From Ipomoea triloba (taxonomy: Eukaryota > Streptophyta > Magnoliopsida > Solanales > Convolvulaceae): a stretch of DNA of 64,000 nt. The DNA lies in NCBI RefSeq assembly GCF_003576645.1, contig NC_044922.1:4678026-4742025 (forward strand). Direction: 5' to 3'. This document shows, one piece after another, positions 24,363 to 37,603 of this stretch. Position 1 is the stretch's first letter; every line of letters begins with the position of its first letter. Under the pieces are notes generated by a model that searched no databases, was not told the DNA's origin, and saw nothing but the letters and a program-made list of their open reading frames with translations. Made by a program: the position numbers and the translations under genes.

Positions 24363-24420
24363 CAAGAATAAACTACATTAGAAATTTTCAAAAAAAACTA
24401 CATTAGAAGCTAAACACTTA

Positions 24421-24854
24421 ACAGCCCGTTTGGTTCGCTGAAAAAAATTTGAAGGAAATGGAATTCAAATTCCATGGAAAACAAATTACCAGGAAAATAG
24501 ATTCTATTGTTTGGTTGATGGAAAACAAATTATTGGGAATATGAATTCCATTGTTTGGTTGGATTTGGAATGATAAGGAATTATGAATATAAAGACCAAT
24601 ATGCCCTTAACAACTAATAGTGATAATAAATTATATTATTTTGATGAGAGTAAAGTTGTCCAATTGCTCAATACTTTCTTCCCAAACTCTTTGAAAAACA
24701 AAATACCAACTCCTAGCAAATAATTTGTTTTCCTCCACTTTTGGAAACTCAAGTTCCAATGGAAAACATTTTCCATCCAACCAAACAATGGAAAAACACA
24801 TTTTTCTTCACTTCATGGAAAATCTTTTCCATTCCATCCAACCAAACACCTCCT
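24421..24854. mobile_element. PIF/Harbinger-like MITE
   Basis: About 430 bp. Left end CAGCCCGTTTGGTTCG; right end CCAACCAAACACCTCCT, the inverse of AGGAGGTGTTTGGTTGG. It is flanked by TTAA on both sides, read as a 3-bp TTA or TAA duplication. The interior has repeated GGAAAACAAATT and TTTTCCATCCAACC arms. It shares its end type with 54241-55199. Confidence 0.65.
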
Positions 24855-25029
24855 TAATGTTCATATGATATTGAAATTGAACTTGGAGAGTAAAGTATTA
24901 ATTCTTTAGACTACAGATAAATAAAGTATAAAACATATACTACCTTCAATCTTACGGAGAAAGTGTGGGAAGATAGAAAAGATGTTGAGCTGTGAGTAAA
25001 GAATGGTTAAAGTGCAGTCATAGTCCGGG

Positions 25030-25177
25030 GGACCATTATCACTCACTTCCTCGCCACCCCACGGTGTTCTCCTATTCCCTACCCCTATCCCTATCCCTAC
25101 TTTCTACACTATTCAATCTTCATTTCTCTCTTCCTTCCATAAAAATCCCCTTTCAACTACTCCAAATGCTCCAGGAT
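25030..25177 (+). promoter_or_regulatory. 5' leader and proximal promoter of UEV1
   Basis: A CT-rich leader (CCCTACCCCTATCCCTATCC at about 25079-25098) just before the UEV1 start codon. It is the downstream partner of the block in front of GIF (18485-18682). No clear TATA box stands out. Confidence 0.5.
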
Positions 25178-28100
25178 ATGGGTTCTGAGGGTTCATCTTC
25201 CGTTGTAGGTAAGCTTTTAACGACCTCAAGCTTCTTTACATTCCATCTTGATCTTAATTTCTGTAAGTAATTACTGTTTAAGTCATTTGATGTCAGTTGA
25301 TCTTACTGCACACCCTCTTTGTTGCTGTTGTTGTCTGTCTTTGGGCTATTTGTGGTGCCAAGATGAGGGCTTTTCTTCATGGCTTTTTAACTAGGTTAGG
25401 GTTTTAGCAGACGGATGCAATTTTTGTTGATTTGAAGTGAATTTCATATGTATGCCCCGCTGGGTTTAGGTGAGTTAGGGCTAAAGTCAAGGGTTTTTTA
25501 AAAGCGGAATTGAATGGAGTAGTTCGCAGATTTATGTTGAATTTAGAGGTTCTAGGACAACATATATTGCAGATAATCAGCTCAGCACTGGATTGTACTT
25601 AGGTTTCAGAGTTTTCTAATAGTAATGCAATTTTTACCTAATTGATTTGCTTTCCTTTTACTAATTGGTGAATTTTGATTTTTATATTCTTAATTGGGTT
25701 CAATTTTTACACTTTATAGTTATTTTGTTTACCAAAAGTTTTCTCTGATGTAATTACAAATGCAAAAAATTCCTTTCAAGATATGATATTTCAAAACATC
25801 TTTGTATTTGTACTTTATTTACTTTTCCATCCAAAGGCAACATCACCAAGAATGGTATTTTTGCGTTTGGACTTTAAATTCCTCTAGAGTACAGAGGATT
25901 TATTTATTTTTTAAATTTCCTACCAGAAGGATTCTTACTAGGTCCTGAATTGTGTTGCTTGTCAATGCTTCAATCTCAAATTCCATAGGAGTAATCATAA
26001 TGATTTATTCTTTCCTTTCTCACTAGGAGCTTAAACAGAATTAACATTCTCAAGGATTCAAATTGGTCTGTGTAGAATATGAATACAGGTATTTATGAGT
26101 TGCCTTGTGTAAGAAAGAATAGTTTAGATGTTGAGTGCAAGGTGGTGGGTGAAAAAGACGTGGTAAAGGGCATGTCTTCCTTCACCATGGGGGTGGAACC
26201 CGTTTTAGGTTTAAACACTTTGGAATGAAGTGTGGCAAGATGAAAACAAGAGACAGCTTAGCATAGCAAAAGTAATTAGGTGACCTGGTCCATGAGTGGG
26301 GTCTTGCCATGTAGGCCAAGTTAATAGGAAGTCACCATTTGGAGCTAGGTGGGGCCATTAGCAAACAATTTCAACTCTTTTAAAATGAGGAAAATGACAA
26401 TTCAACCAATTTCCAAGTTCCAAGTTCCAAGTGTCATTTGATATTCCTGTAAGACTTGGTCATTTCCTCTTCCTCTGTCCTTTCCCCCTACTTGTACCTG
26501 TCCTTAAACCAATTCCTGGATTACAATCAGGATCTGTGGAGATACATAGTTCAGTAAAATTATCTCATAACTGTATATAAGAAATTAAGAATTAAGATAA
26601 CAATTCAAAGGAAGTGCTGCATGCTAGATATTGCATTTTTGCTTCAAATTTAGATGCCCCTAGCTTAGAATACTTGGTCATTTGAGATCAGTCCCTATCA
26701 GAAGGTTAAGACTAAGCAGTGGTTTTTTATTTTATAATTATCCACTCACTAACAACAGCAGAGGCAGAGGAATTAAAGACAACTACCATCTAGACACTAA
26801 AATCTTAATTATAAGAAAGGAACATTCTACCAGTTAATAAAACCAAATGAATTTTGTTATAAAATTTAGAAATTCTTTTGAAAAATTAAAGTTATGAATA
26901 AAAGACTTAACACATTTGAAGGATCTTTAAGCCATTAATGAAAGAATCTATAAAATCAATTTGCTTGGTCAAAAGTTAAGCTTCAAAAATCTTGGAGAAT
27001 CTGGAATTTCGTAGGTGAGGGACAGAGGCACGCAGTAGATGGAGAGGAGAGAAGCAGGGCAGAGAAACGCAAGCCTCTAAAAGTGGGAAACTATGGTTAA
27101 TTGTATTTGCCTTCTAAAGAAAAAAATACAACCTTTTATACAGGCTGCTGGTAAAGATATTGCACTGGGGACCCTTTTAATTCAAAACGATCCATTAATG
27201 AACACAATAAAATCTATCCAGCGCCTAATTCAAAACCATCCTAACATTTAGGTTGTATAATTTCTGTGTCCTTAATAGATGTTGTCATAGTAGTGCTTTC
27301 TATCTTCATTAACGGGTGCCTTTAAGGTGAGAATTTAAAGATCAAAAACTTGTGCCTGCCCAAGTGCCTGTAACACTAACATGTATAAGAAATTAAATTT
27401 AATCTCCTCAAATTCTCTATGTACCATCAGCAACTCTTTCTGCAGAACTGTTTCACACCCTAGCTGCTGCGAAGCCATTACCTTTGGTTCTATAAGCCAC
27501 CACATAGTATGTGGTTTTAGTTTCATTTTTTAGAAAAGATTCTTTGTAATAACTAACAATTACTGATAATTCACCCAGAGATTCATTAACTGATTATAGC
27601 AACTTCGTATCAGCCCACACATTTGAATTTACGTATAACGAGGTGGTGACAACTGGTTGCATATTACCTGTCTAAAATTCTGAAGACATCTAACTGTTAG
27701 CATGGGGGCCATTTTGTTCCTAAGGTTTGGGGTTGGCCATGGACTCAACTTTCTCTTGGAGGTTTCGTAAGGGTGTATTTGTCTTTTTTGGCTCTTGTAC
27801 TGCCCTATTCTTTTGTTACAACTTACAATCATAGGGCTTGCCTGTCTCTTAATTGTTCTTCAAAAAATATAGGGAAACTCATTGTGGCAATGTGGCCATT
27901 GTTTTTCTTTCAAGTTGTGTTTTGTTTCTCACACTCTTTCAAGTTGTGTTTTGTTTCTCACACTAATGCAGCCAGAAATAAGCAATTGTATATACTCATA
28001 GGGCATTCTTACTACTTTTGATTGATTGCATTAATCATTAGAACTTTTCACATGATTGGTTCTTGCATTTGTGTAGCACAGACCCTTTTTCCCAATGCTT

Positions 28101-29431
28101 ACCTGGCTCAGTGTTTCAATTAAATTAATGTTTTCTTGCTTCATTTGATATAAATGTAAAATTGCTTAAGTTTTTAATTGTGGAGTTCTAAATGAATTTT
28201 GAGTGAAAAAAAAAAAAAATTTTGGCTGATATCTTGAACTATGGCATGTGGATGGTAATGGAGGCATCATATTGTGTGATATTCTGGTAATTATTCCTCC
28301 ATGATTTTGTGTGCATTTCCATTTTCCAGTTCCAAGAAACTTCAGATTACTAGAAGAACTTGAGAGGGGAGAAAAGGGAATAGGGGATGGAACTGTCAGC
28401 TATGGAATGGATGATGCTGATGATGTTTACATGCAGTCTTGGACTGGAACAATAATTGGTCCTCCAAATGTAGGTTCTTAGTTAACCCTTTATTTAATTC
28501 GTTTCATTTGCATGCTCCACTTCTGTTTGAAATATTCATGAAAGTCTTCGCTGGTGAGTTATAAGCTTTGACTGCATAATGACTTTATAGTTAGTGGATA
28601 AAAGTTGTGCTAATAACATATGCTCTGCTTGCAGACTGTACATGAAGGCCGAATCTACCAGTTGAAGCTGTTCTGCGGACAGGATTATCCTGATAAACCA
28701 CCCAGTGTAAGGTTTCAAACCAGGATAAACATGAGCTGTGTTAATCAAGAAACTGGTGTGGTATGTAGTATTCACTGTTTGGTTAATATCATAATATTTT
28801 GGCGTATTGGCATGATGTATGGGAACTTGCTCATGGTTGATGCAATTCGCAGGTTGAACCGATTCTTTTCCCCATGCTTGCTGATTGGAAAAGGGAGCAC
28901 ACGATGGAGGATATATTATTGCAGTTGAAAAAGGATATGATGTCTCCCCAAAATCGAAAGCTAGCTCAACCTCCTGAAGGTGCGTCACTGTGTCTTTGTA
29001 ATATCTGGTCCAATTCTAGTTTGCGTTGCAATTTTGTAAGTGTGTGAAACGTTCCCTCAACCCCAAGTTAGTTAATTGCAATATATGCTTTTTTTTGGGT
29101 GAATTTGACCCAATTTTGACTTGGGTTTTGATAATGGTGAATTTATTTTTTGACATTAAATTTTTTTATATATATTATGAATCTACATGAAAATACTATT
29201 TGCTTCGAGAGTTTTGGTTTTAGTTGACCCCTAGAAAGTGAAAAGTGAAACAAAATGTGACAAAGGGAGATCATATTTTCTTTGTTCAACTCATGGCTTG
29301 TATTTTGATGCATTTCTGGGAAAAAGACATTTCATATACGCCCTCTTTCTCACACGCTTTCAACTTCAGCAGGCAACGAGGATGGGCGGGTGGATCAAAA
29401 AGGGATTGTGCTAAGGTGTTGCATCCTCTAA
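25178..29431 (+). CDS. UEV1: Ubiquitin-conjugating enzyme E2 variant, UEV1A/B type (MMS2-like), with CaaX box
   Basis: A 160-residue catalytically inactive E2 variant that pairs with UBC13/UBC35-36 to build Lys63-linked ubiquitin chains (DNA-damage tolerance and signalling). Exons: 25178-25208, 28330-28469, 28635-28760, 28853-28979, 29373-29431 (483 nt). Visible blocks: [74 protein letters not shown] and [12 protein letters not shown]. The active-site cysteine region of true E2s is absent, as expected. After LAQPPEG the last exon adds a tail ending CCIL, a CaaX box; a terminal Leu favours geranylgeranylation and membrane attachment. The UEV1C/D class usually stops soon after PPEG, so this is the tailed class. 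The first intron is 3.1 kb. An in-frame ATG four codons upstream (25166) could also start the protein. Confidence 0.94.
25621..28329. other. Rest of the long first intron of UEV1
   Basis: About 2.7 kb with no gene seen. It holds a 31-bp tandem duplication near 27904-27965 (CAAGTTGTGTTTTGTTTCTC twice). Short open frames here have no recognisable product. Confidence 0.6.
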
Positions 29432-30349
29432 TTGTGAGTATACCATCGAACATCGAGATGTACATAGCCTTTAACAAATAATCTCTTGGAACCCTTTATA
29501 TATATTATATATATAACTATATATATGTAAGCATATGCTACATGTCATGTGTACTTGTACTTGAGGATACTGATGTGATATTCCAATTCACCATTATCAT
29601 ACACAATGGCTTGAGAGATTCAATATCAAATTTCAAATTCTATTGAATAAGCTGTATGCTATGTTCCTTTGTACTCTAGATTTTATTGTGTTGTTACACT
29701 CAATGTTATATATACACATTTCACATGCAATCAAATCACAGCTTGAGCTATTGTGCAGTTTGGGTGTTTGGTTCAAGTTATCTTACTTTCTCAAAGGAAT
29801 ACAACATTCCCTGAGGAATGTAATATTCGCTCCGCATTGAATTTTGAAGGGAATAATTTCTTCACAATTCTTAGGCTATTTAAGATTCTCACGCATATTT
29901 ATTCTTTTTGCAATTTTAATTCTAATTATTATAAAATATATATTTTGTGTAATTTATTATATGTATCATATTTAACTATTTTGGTAATTATATATTTTAT
30001 TTTATTTTTTATTGCATAATTTTGTTTCTCAAATTCAAGCTCTTAGTTAATCATTTTTAAATCATGTATTTATATATGTTACCATTGTTTTATTTATGTA
30101 TTTTAAACTTTAAAGTTTATTAAAATACATGAAAGTAAATTGGTTCACAGAATGTCGGATTACTTCAGAGAATGCTAGATTAATGGGAAGATTAGATTTT
30201 TATGTTTGGTTAAATTTGAAATGTGCAATATAAACTTGTTTGGTTTAAGGTATGGTGTTCATAGTTGTATTGAGAACTATTAGTGATATGTATAATATTT
30301 ATTTGATTTATGGGAAGTTTCGTAGCGGTTACTTGAAGATGTGCTCTAA
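29432..30349. other. UEV1 3' UTR and AT-rich intergenic DNA
   Basis: The UEV1 3' UTR is followed by AT-rich DNA. Words such as GGGTGTTTGGTTCAAG near 29762 and TGTTTGGTTAAATTTG near 30204 suggest the ends of another decayed MITE. No gene. Confidence 0.4.
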
Positions 30350-30659
30350 GAGCATCCTTAATAGTAGAGTTTTTTTGTGATTTTTGAGGAATTTTTGTAA
30401 GTGTGATTAGAAAATAGAAAATGGGAAGGGAGTAAAAAAACAAAACAGATATGAAAAAATAAAATAAAATAAAATTAAAGGCTTTGACAACCACGCATGG
30501 CGTGCGAGGCTGAAGAACATGCTGTGTGGGTCTCACTTTTTTTTTTGAAATAACCCTTGTTTTGCAGGAGTAAAAATTGCCCTTTCTCTCCGTCATGTTA
30601 GCACCCACTTTTTAAAAAATCGTGAATAAATCTCCAAATAACTTCTCTAATGGATGCTC
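30350..30659. mobile_element. PIF/Harbinger-like MITE
   Basis: A 310-bp element with terminal repeats GAGCATCC...GGATGCTC, flanked by the 3-bp target duplication TAA (30347-30349 and 30660-30662). The interior resembles the MITE at 16963-17300 (TTTTTGAGGA, GTGTGATTAGAAAA, an A-rich run, then a short GC-rich part). No transposase. Confidence 0.8.
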
Positions 30660-30923
30660 TAAGGGAATCTTATCTTGTGAATCCTAGTTAACAAACGATT
30701 GAGTTAATTATATTTTTGTTCTTAGATTTATATGTGACAATTTATTTTTAAACATCTTTGGTCATAATATTATTGTGCATGACCACTTTTGATCTTTCAT
30801 CTACAATGATATTTAGATTTTCAATTATAAATTTTTTTCTAAAAAAATAAAAATATAGCTAATCAATACACTTTGTATAAAAAAAATCAAAATGTTCTTG
30901 TATTTAACTACTTTTCAATGATA

Positions 30924-33900
30924 TCTATACTATTAATAAAAATAATATTCTCAACTTTAACTTTTCCCGCCCAAAACACTCATATACTATTAAGATTTAT
31001 ACAATTAATAAAAACAATATTCTCAACTTTAACTTTCCCGCCCAAAACACTTCTATACTATTAAGGTTTATACAATTAAAAAAACAATATCCTCAACTTG
31101 AACTTTCCACCCAAAACACTCCTATACTATGAAGGTTTGCCTAATATTGTAAAAATATGGTAATACAATTCCTATTTGTAATACAATTTTAAATTAAAAT
31201 AAAATTATACAATTCCTAATAAAATATATTCTTACCTAAGTTCCTATTTGTAATACAATTCTAGATTAAAATTACTAATCGTAATAATTCAGTACATATA
31301 TTTCTCTGCAATGCAATCTATACTATTAATAAAAACTATATCCTCAACTTTAACTTTCACGCCCAAAACACTCATATACTATTAATGTTTGCGTAATATT
31401 GTAAAATATTGTAATACAATTCCTATTCGTAATAAAATTGTAAATGAAATATAGTAAAACAATTTCTAATAAAATATATTCTTAACTACGTTCTTATTCG
31501 TAATACAATTCTAAATTAAAATTACTAATCGTAATAATATAGTACATATATTTCCCTGCAATGCAATCTATCTATACTATTAATAAATACAATATCCTCA
31601 ACTTTAACTTCCTGCCAAAGCACTTCTATACTATTAAGGTTTGCGTAATATTGTAAAATATGGTAATACAATATCTATTAGTAATACAATTGTAAATTAA
31701 AATATAGTAATACAATTCCTAATAAAATATATTTTTACCTATGTTCCTATTCGTAATACAGTTCTAGATTAAAATTATTAATCGTAATAATACATTACAT
31801 ATATTTCCCTGCAATGCAATCTATACAATTAATAAAAACAATATACTCAATTTTAACTTCCCGCCCAAAACACTCCATACTGTTAAAGTTTGCGTAATAT
31901 TGTAAATTATGGTAATACAATTCATATTCATAATACAATTGTAATTAAAATATAGTAATACAATTTCTAATAAAATATAATCTTACCTACGTTCCTATTC
32001 GTAAATCGTAATACAAATTCTGGATTAAAATTACTAATCGTAATAATACAGTACATATATTTCCCTGCAATGCAATTTATACTATTAATAAAAATAATAT
32101 CCTCAACTTTAACTTCCCGCCCAAAGCACTTCTATAGTATTAAAGTTTTCGTAATATTGTAAAATATGATAATATAATTCTTATTCATAATACAATTGTA
32201 CATTAAAATATTGTAATACAATTCCTGATAAAATAAATTCTTACTTACGTTCCTATTCGTGATACAATTCTAGATTAAAATTACTAATCGTAATAATACA
32301 GTACATATATTTCCCTGTAATACAATCTATACTATACTATTAATAAAAACAATATCTTCAACTTTAACTTCCTGCCCAAAACACTCCTATACTATTAACA
32401 TTTACGTAATTTGGCATAACTCAACCCGTAAGGCCAACCAAGACATTCGTGCTTGCAAATGTCGGCTCATTTTAGAATTTGGTTTGCACCCCACCACTTG
32501 CGCGCAAGAGAGAGAGCTTTTATGCTATACAATTCAATAAGCCTTAGAAAGACTCTTGTATAAGTAGTTGTGCAAACCCACTTTCCAAACCAATGTGGGA
32601 CAAAAGCTACTTGAAAGCTTTTTCTCTCGATTTTTCTAACTCAAATGAGTCAACTTTGAGAACCAATTTCTCATTCACCAATTATCCTTTTTTAGAGTAC
32701 AATATATCAAACTTTTCGTCTAACTACTAAGAACCTGAATACACTTTGACTTGACTGAAATCGAAAGTGGACTCCACATGTATTTGTACCACAATATAGC
32801 CACTAAAATGTCATTTTATGCTATTTTTTTCAACAGTTATTTGTCCAGAGAATATCAACACTCTACGATCAACCAACAATCACTCAACTAATTATCTCAT
32901 TACTCCCAGGTGAATTTTTCTCTAATATAGTTATATTTACTGAATATCAAAATATAAGTGTATCTCAAGATTTTGCAATAACTAACCGAAAAGTAATTAA
33001 ATTAATGATATATAATGCAATGCAAATTATCTACATATTGCATTTATACACTTATTTTAGAACATTGAATTTTTGTGATATTTGTTGCATGCAAGGAAGA
33101 CTCATACTATAGTTTATTTGTCGATTCTTATATGTTATAAATCATAATATCATAAGAAACGGATACTTTGATGAAATATGAAGTATGAGTAGTCTGCCAA
33201 TTAACAGTTATGGACATCGCATTTCAATAGTTCGAATGGGCATCATTCCAAAAAGCCATACACTCAATTTGGTAATCTGGAGTGAAGTTTGGATTAACAG
33301 TTTAGATATATGATTCATATATTCTGATATATTTTTGTTTATTGCCTGATGTCATTATGATCATTTGAATTTTGAGAGCATAGAAACAAGCTCGAAATAA
33401 GCTTATATGCTTGAATGGTCTTACCTCAAAGTTACTACCCACTATCATACAATGCTTTATGTTGTATGTTAGACTCGAGGTTACTAACTTCTCACAATAG
33501 TCAGAGACTTGCTTTATATGTATGAAATATTGACAAAAAAATTAGGCTTTAGATGTGAGTTTTACTTATATATACCTGGGAATCTGAAACATTTTGAAAT
33601 TTAGTGATTGGTAAAATCAATATGTTTTACATTGGAAAAAATCACAGAATATATACATGTAGATTATAAAATTAAAATTTCAGTGTCAATATTGTTATGA
33701 CTCAATGCTTTGATTACATTAAAAGTGATTTTTTAAAATTTCAAGCTCAAGATATGGCACGCTTGATGAGTCGCAGCTGGAAGGTCAGTGATCCGCTCGC
33801 CGACTTTAGATGTTGTTGATCAAATAAATCAGTACATGTGAGACATGAATATTGCAAAATGACGAACATATTTAAGTTGTAACTCTTTGTGTAAGGCAGA

Positions 33901-34835
33901 ACCAAACGATGAAAATCTATTAGTACATACTCCTAAATTCTTAAATAGTTTGAGATTGTATGATTTTCTTAATCATTCATTGACATTAATTAAATGTCGG
34001 TGCGCCTATTATGTTATTGTGGAAGATAGACCATTCTCTTGGTCTTTATAACATTACGCGACTCATCATCACATGAAGGAACCAAAGTTCCTATCCCTCG
34101 AATGTCTCTCACTCTTTCTGATACGAGATTGCCCTTCAAGTTCTAGCATAAATAATTCCCATTGATGCTTGCATATGCCATGACTATCAACAAAAACTAG
34201 GGCCGAACACTAACTTATGTTGGGTTATTGCTGAAAAAAACAATTTTTAATCACAGTCAATTGTACATGGCTTTCTCCCGAGTCACCCATCCTGATAGCC
34301 TGAAAGTGTTACTTAGTTCTAGACGATGATGGACAAGATTGTGTTGCTGCTACCAATGTTGTTTACAAAGAGATTTCAATAATGTGTAAATACAACCGGT
34401 GATATTATGTTTTTTTCCAAGATGGCAAAATTGCAATATATCTACACAAAAATATATCTTCCATATACATGAATTAGAATAGCAAATGAATACTATAACT
34501 GAGTTACTAGATAACGAGCATATTTGCCTAATTTATAAAAATAATAAACAATAATATATAAAATCTTTAAAGTTCCAGCACCACATGCATACATCTACAC
34601 ATTAGCTATTAATTAAGCAATTATTTGCTGAAATTCAAACAAGGATAGCATCAAAAAACATAATCGATCCAAAACATATTTTCAATTTCACTATATAATA
34701 TTTGATGTTATAATTTATATAATTATATATCGATCCAAATATTCTTAATACTACGTATATTATAACAAATCCATTTTCTCAAAAAAAAAAAAAATAACAA
34801 ATCCATTTCGTGCATCGCACGGGTCAAAATTCTAG
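30924..34835 (+). mobile_element. Non-autonomous Helitron with tandem 5' units
   Basis: Left end TCTATACTATTAATAAAAA after an A. Right end has a short hairpin CGTGCATCGCACG followed after about 12 nt by CTAG (34832-34835) and a T. These are the known Helitron signs: 5' TC, 3' hairpin, CTRR, insertion between A and T. No Rep or helicase frame is present. Five to six units of about 250 bp, each opening with the same 5' sequence, start at 30924, 31317, 31571, 31820, 32077 and 32326. Each carries CCCGCCCAAA, GTTTGCGTAATATTG and TTTCCCTGCAATGCAA. The unit at 30924 has extra short internal repeats. Confidence 0.8.
32412..32702. repeat. Repeat block shared with 35217-35548
   Basis: Inside the Helitron, the stretch with CAACCCGTAAGGCCAACCAA, CTTGTATAAGTAGTTGTGCA, ACCAATGTGGGACAAAAG and CAACTTTGAGAACCAATTTC recurs at 35217-35548 in the second copy. 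It looks like part of an LTR or similar element carried within the Helitron. Confidence 0.65.
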
Positions 34836-36540
34836 TCTATACTATTAATAAAAACAATATCCTCAGTTTTAACTTCCCGCCCAAAACAGACCTATAATAT
34901 TATGGTTTGCGTAATATTGTAAAATATGGTAATACAGTTCCTATCCCTAATACAATTGTAAACTAAAATAGAATTCCTAATAAAATATATTCTTCCCTAT
35001 CCCTAATACAATTGTAAACTAAAATAGAATTCCTAATAAAATATATTCTTCCCTACGTTCCTATTCGTAATACAATTCTAGACTAGGATTACTAATGGTA
35101 ATAATTCAGTATATATATTTCTCTGCAATGCAATCTATACTATTAATAAAAACAATATCCTCAGTTTTAACTTGTATTATGGTATGGTGCTTAATATTGT
35201 ACAAAATATGGAAATTTGGCATAATTCAACCCGCAAGGCCAACCAATTTTCTGAACGACATTCGTGCATGCAGGTGTCGGCGCACGAGTCAAGCCTTTTT
35301 AAGTTCATTTTGGGATTTCATTTGCACCCCCTCCCCCCTTGCGTGCGAGAGAGAGCCTCTATGCTATACAATTCAATAAGTCTTAGAAAAACTCTTGTAT
35401 AAGTAGTGGTGCAAACCACTTCTCAAACCAATGTGGGACAAAAGTTACTTTGAAAGGTTTTTTTCTATATTTTTCTAACTCAAATGGGTCAACTTTGAGA
35501 ACCAATTTCTCATTCACTCATTATCAGTTTTGAGTGTACAATATATCAAGATAGTCTCTGGCAGTAACTTCCGAGATTTATTGGGAAAAATTGGTAATGT
35601 ATTTTGATTCTATTTTTTTTAGCTATGTAGTTCTATAAGTGTAAAACCTTCATGTGAAATTTCACAATGACCGGAGTAGGATAAGTATGGTTTTCGAATT
35701 TTCTTCCAAAACTGGTCCAGAGAGAAAAATTCTGGACAGCGCACTGCCAAGGGCAAAAATGGAATTTTCTGTGTTTATTCGCGGATCAAAATGACCAAAA
35801 CTTTTTATGGACATCAAGTACTATAAGTTGGGGTTCTACCATAAAAATTTCAAGTGAAAAAGAGTTCGGGAACTATTTTTACCGGCTCAATCTTTCGGAC
35901 TGCGCCAAGCTGAAATTTGCTGAAAAGGAATGGTTAGAAACAATTTTGACAAAAATATTTTGTAACAAAAATAGTAGCGAAATTTTGGAATGTCACAATC
36001 AATTTGGAAGAAAAATCGTGTTTTTAAGAAATAAGTGTAACCCTTGTCACTTGGAATTTCATAACGAAAAGTCGTTAACAAATATGTGTATTTTGGAAAC
36101 ATATTTGGATAAGAATGATCGTTTGAGTCATTGTGCGAATAAACTAATTAAACCCAAGGAAAGAAATAATGTCTTGAAAATCTTAATTTCTGGATAATGT
36201 TGTTGCAGACACTNTTTGGGTATAGGAGAGATACCTAAACGTGGCGGTAACACCCAGTTTTCTGTTGGTTAGATGCTTCCGCAATGTATTGTATTATTAG
36301 GGATTTTGTAATAAATCCAAGAGGTGAAAATTAGGGTGTTACACTTGCAATAACTAACCGATAAGTAATTAAATTAATGAATATGATGCAATAATGTAAA
36401 TTATCTACCTATTGCATTTATACACTTATTTTAGAACACTGAATTTTTGTGATATTTGTTGCATGCAAGGAAGACTCATACTATAATTGCATTTATACAC
36501 TTATTCATACTCATACTCGATGTTATAATTTATATAATTG
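34836..36540 (+). mobile_element. Second, truncated Helitron copy adjoining the first
   Basis: A fresh 5' end TCTATACTATTAATAAAAAC starts directly after the CTAG of the first copy, and another at 35134. The shared block of 32412-32702 follows. 36344-36540 then matches the interior of the first copy (CAATAACTAACCG..AAGTAATTAAATTAATGA, then GATATTTGTTGCATGCAAGG). No 3' hairpin/CTAG end was found, so it is truncated; it is also interrupted at 35553-36343. Confidence 0.65.
35553..36343 (-). mobile_element. Probable solo LTR or LTR fragment (gypsy-like)
   Basis: This about 790-bp stretch interrupts the second Helitron copy. On the - strand it opens TGTAACACCCTAATTTTCAC, a start typical of plant gypsy LTRs. 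The left edge lies near 35553. No clean target duplication was seen, so solo LTR versus truncated element is open. One ambiguous base (N) is at 36214. The 83-codon frame at 35946-36197 has no recognisable product. Confidence 0.45.
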
Positions 36541-37566
36541 TATATCAATTCAAAGAGTATGTTCGGGAAAAAGAAAAACTAAAAGTGGTTTATCCAAAAA
36601 ATAGAATTAACCGTTTGTTTTAATGCGTGAAATAAGTTGGCTTTTGAAGTGGCGTGAAAGCACAAACTGAATTAAAGCATATCTTTATCTGAAAGCTTTT
36701 TCCTCTTCCTTTGGAATGTATTACATAATCAAGGCAATCAAAAGGGGAAGTAATCCAACCCATAAGGATTTAAATCATTTAACCACCAACAAGCTTATCT
36801 TGTCCACAAATTTTTCGTCCCAAACTTTCACACTTCGATCCAATAGAATAGTATTTTGTTTCAAGGGCCTCCACACCTTGACTTGATAGAATGGTTGAGG
36901 AATAAATCACGGAGACAAACAAACTTAGCTATTTCTGATAGATTATCATCTAGTTAGCACATGAATTTATTTCATAATATATGTATCTAACAGTGCAGCT
37001 CTAACTTTACGATATCAACATCAAACTGAGGGTTTGGTGCTCGCCTACTTTACTTCATTTCTCAATAGCCACTTGCAAATATTGTTTCCTATTACATCCT
37101 CTCTAATTATTTTTATTTTAGAAATTTAATTAAAAGTTTAAAAAGATGAATTCTTTATTAAAACCATTTTAGGTGGATGGGTATCTTAAACTTTTTTGTA
37201 GTTAAACACCAGGAGGCCATGTTTTTGTTGAATAGTGACTCAAATTTTGTCGTAATCGTGACAAAATTCATTAAAAGCTAAAGTGATGGGCATTTGCCTT
37301 TCGTAGAGACAAAGCTAGCATTTTATGTCCATCATCTTTTTCTGGAATATAATGCGTTATCCAAAAACCCAAAACCAAGGATTCCCCATTTTAAGGTCAT
37401 GTCCTGCCCATAATTTTGTCCGTATGGACAATATTTGAGGTTCTTAATAGAAGAAATTGTACACATGGATGGTTAACTAGTACGGAGTATTTTTTTTTTT
37501 TTATGTGTGATGCACAAAAATAAATGTTCAATATTAGTAATTTATATTATTAAAATTTTAGATAGT

Positions 37567-37603
<37 letters not shown>

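Noticed and set aside
28536..28988. 150-codon - strand frame
   Set aside because: It is antisense to UEV1 exons 3 and 4 and has no family resemblance.
30210..30608. 132-codon - strand frame
   Set aside because: It runs through the A-rich part of a PIF/Harbinger-like MITE; chance open frame.
30924..32410. CRISPR-like regular repeats
   Set aside because: Units are about 250 bp with no short repeat-spacer pattern, in plant nuclear DNA; they are Helitron 5' units.
35946..36197. 83-codon + strand frame
   Set aside because: No recognisable domain; lies within a probable LTR fragment.
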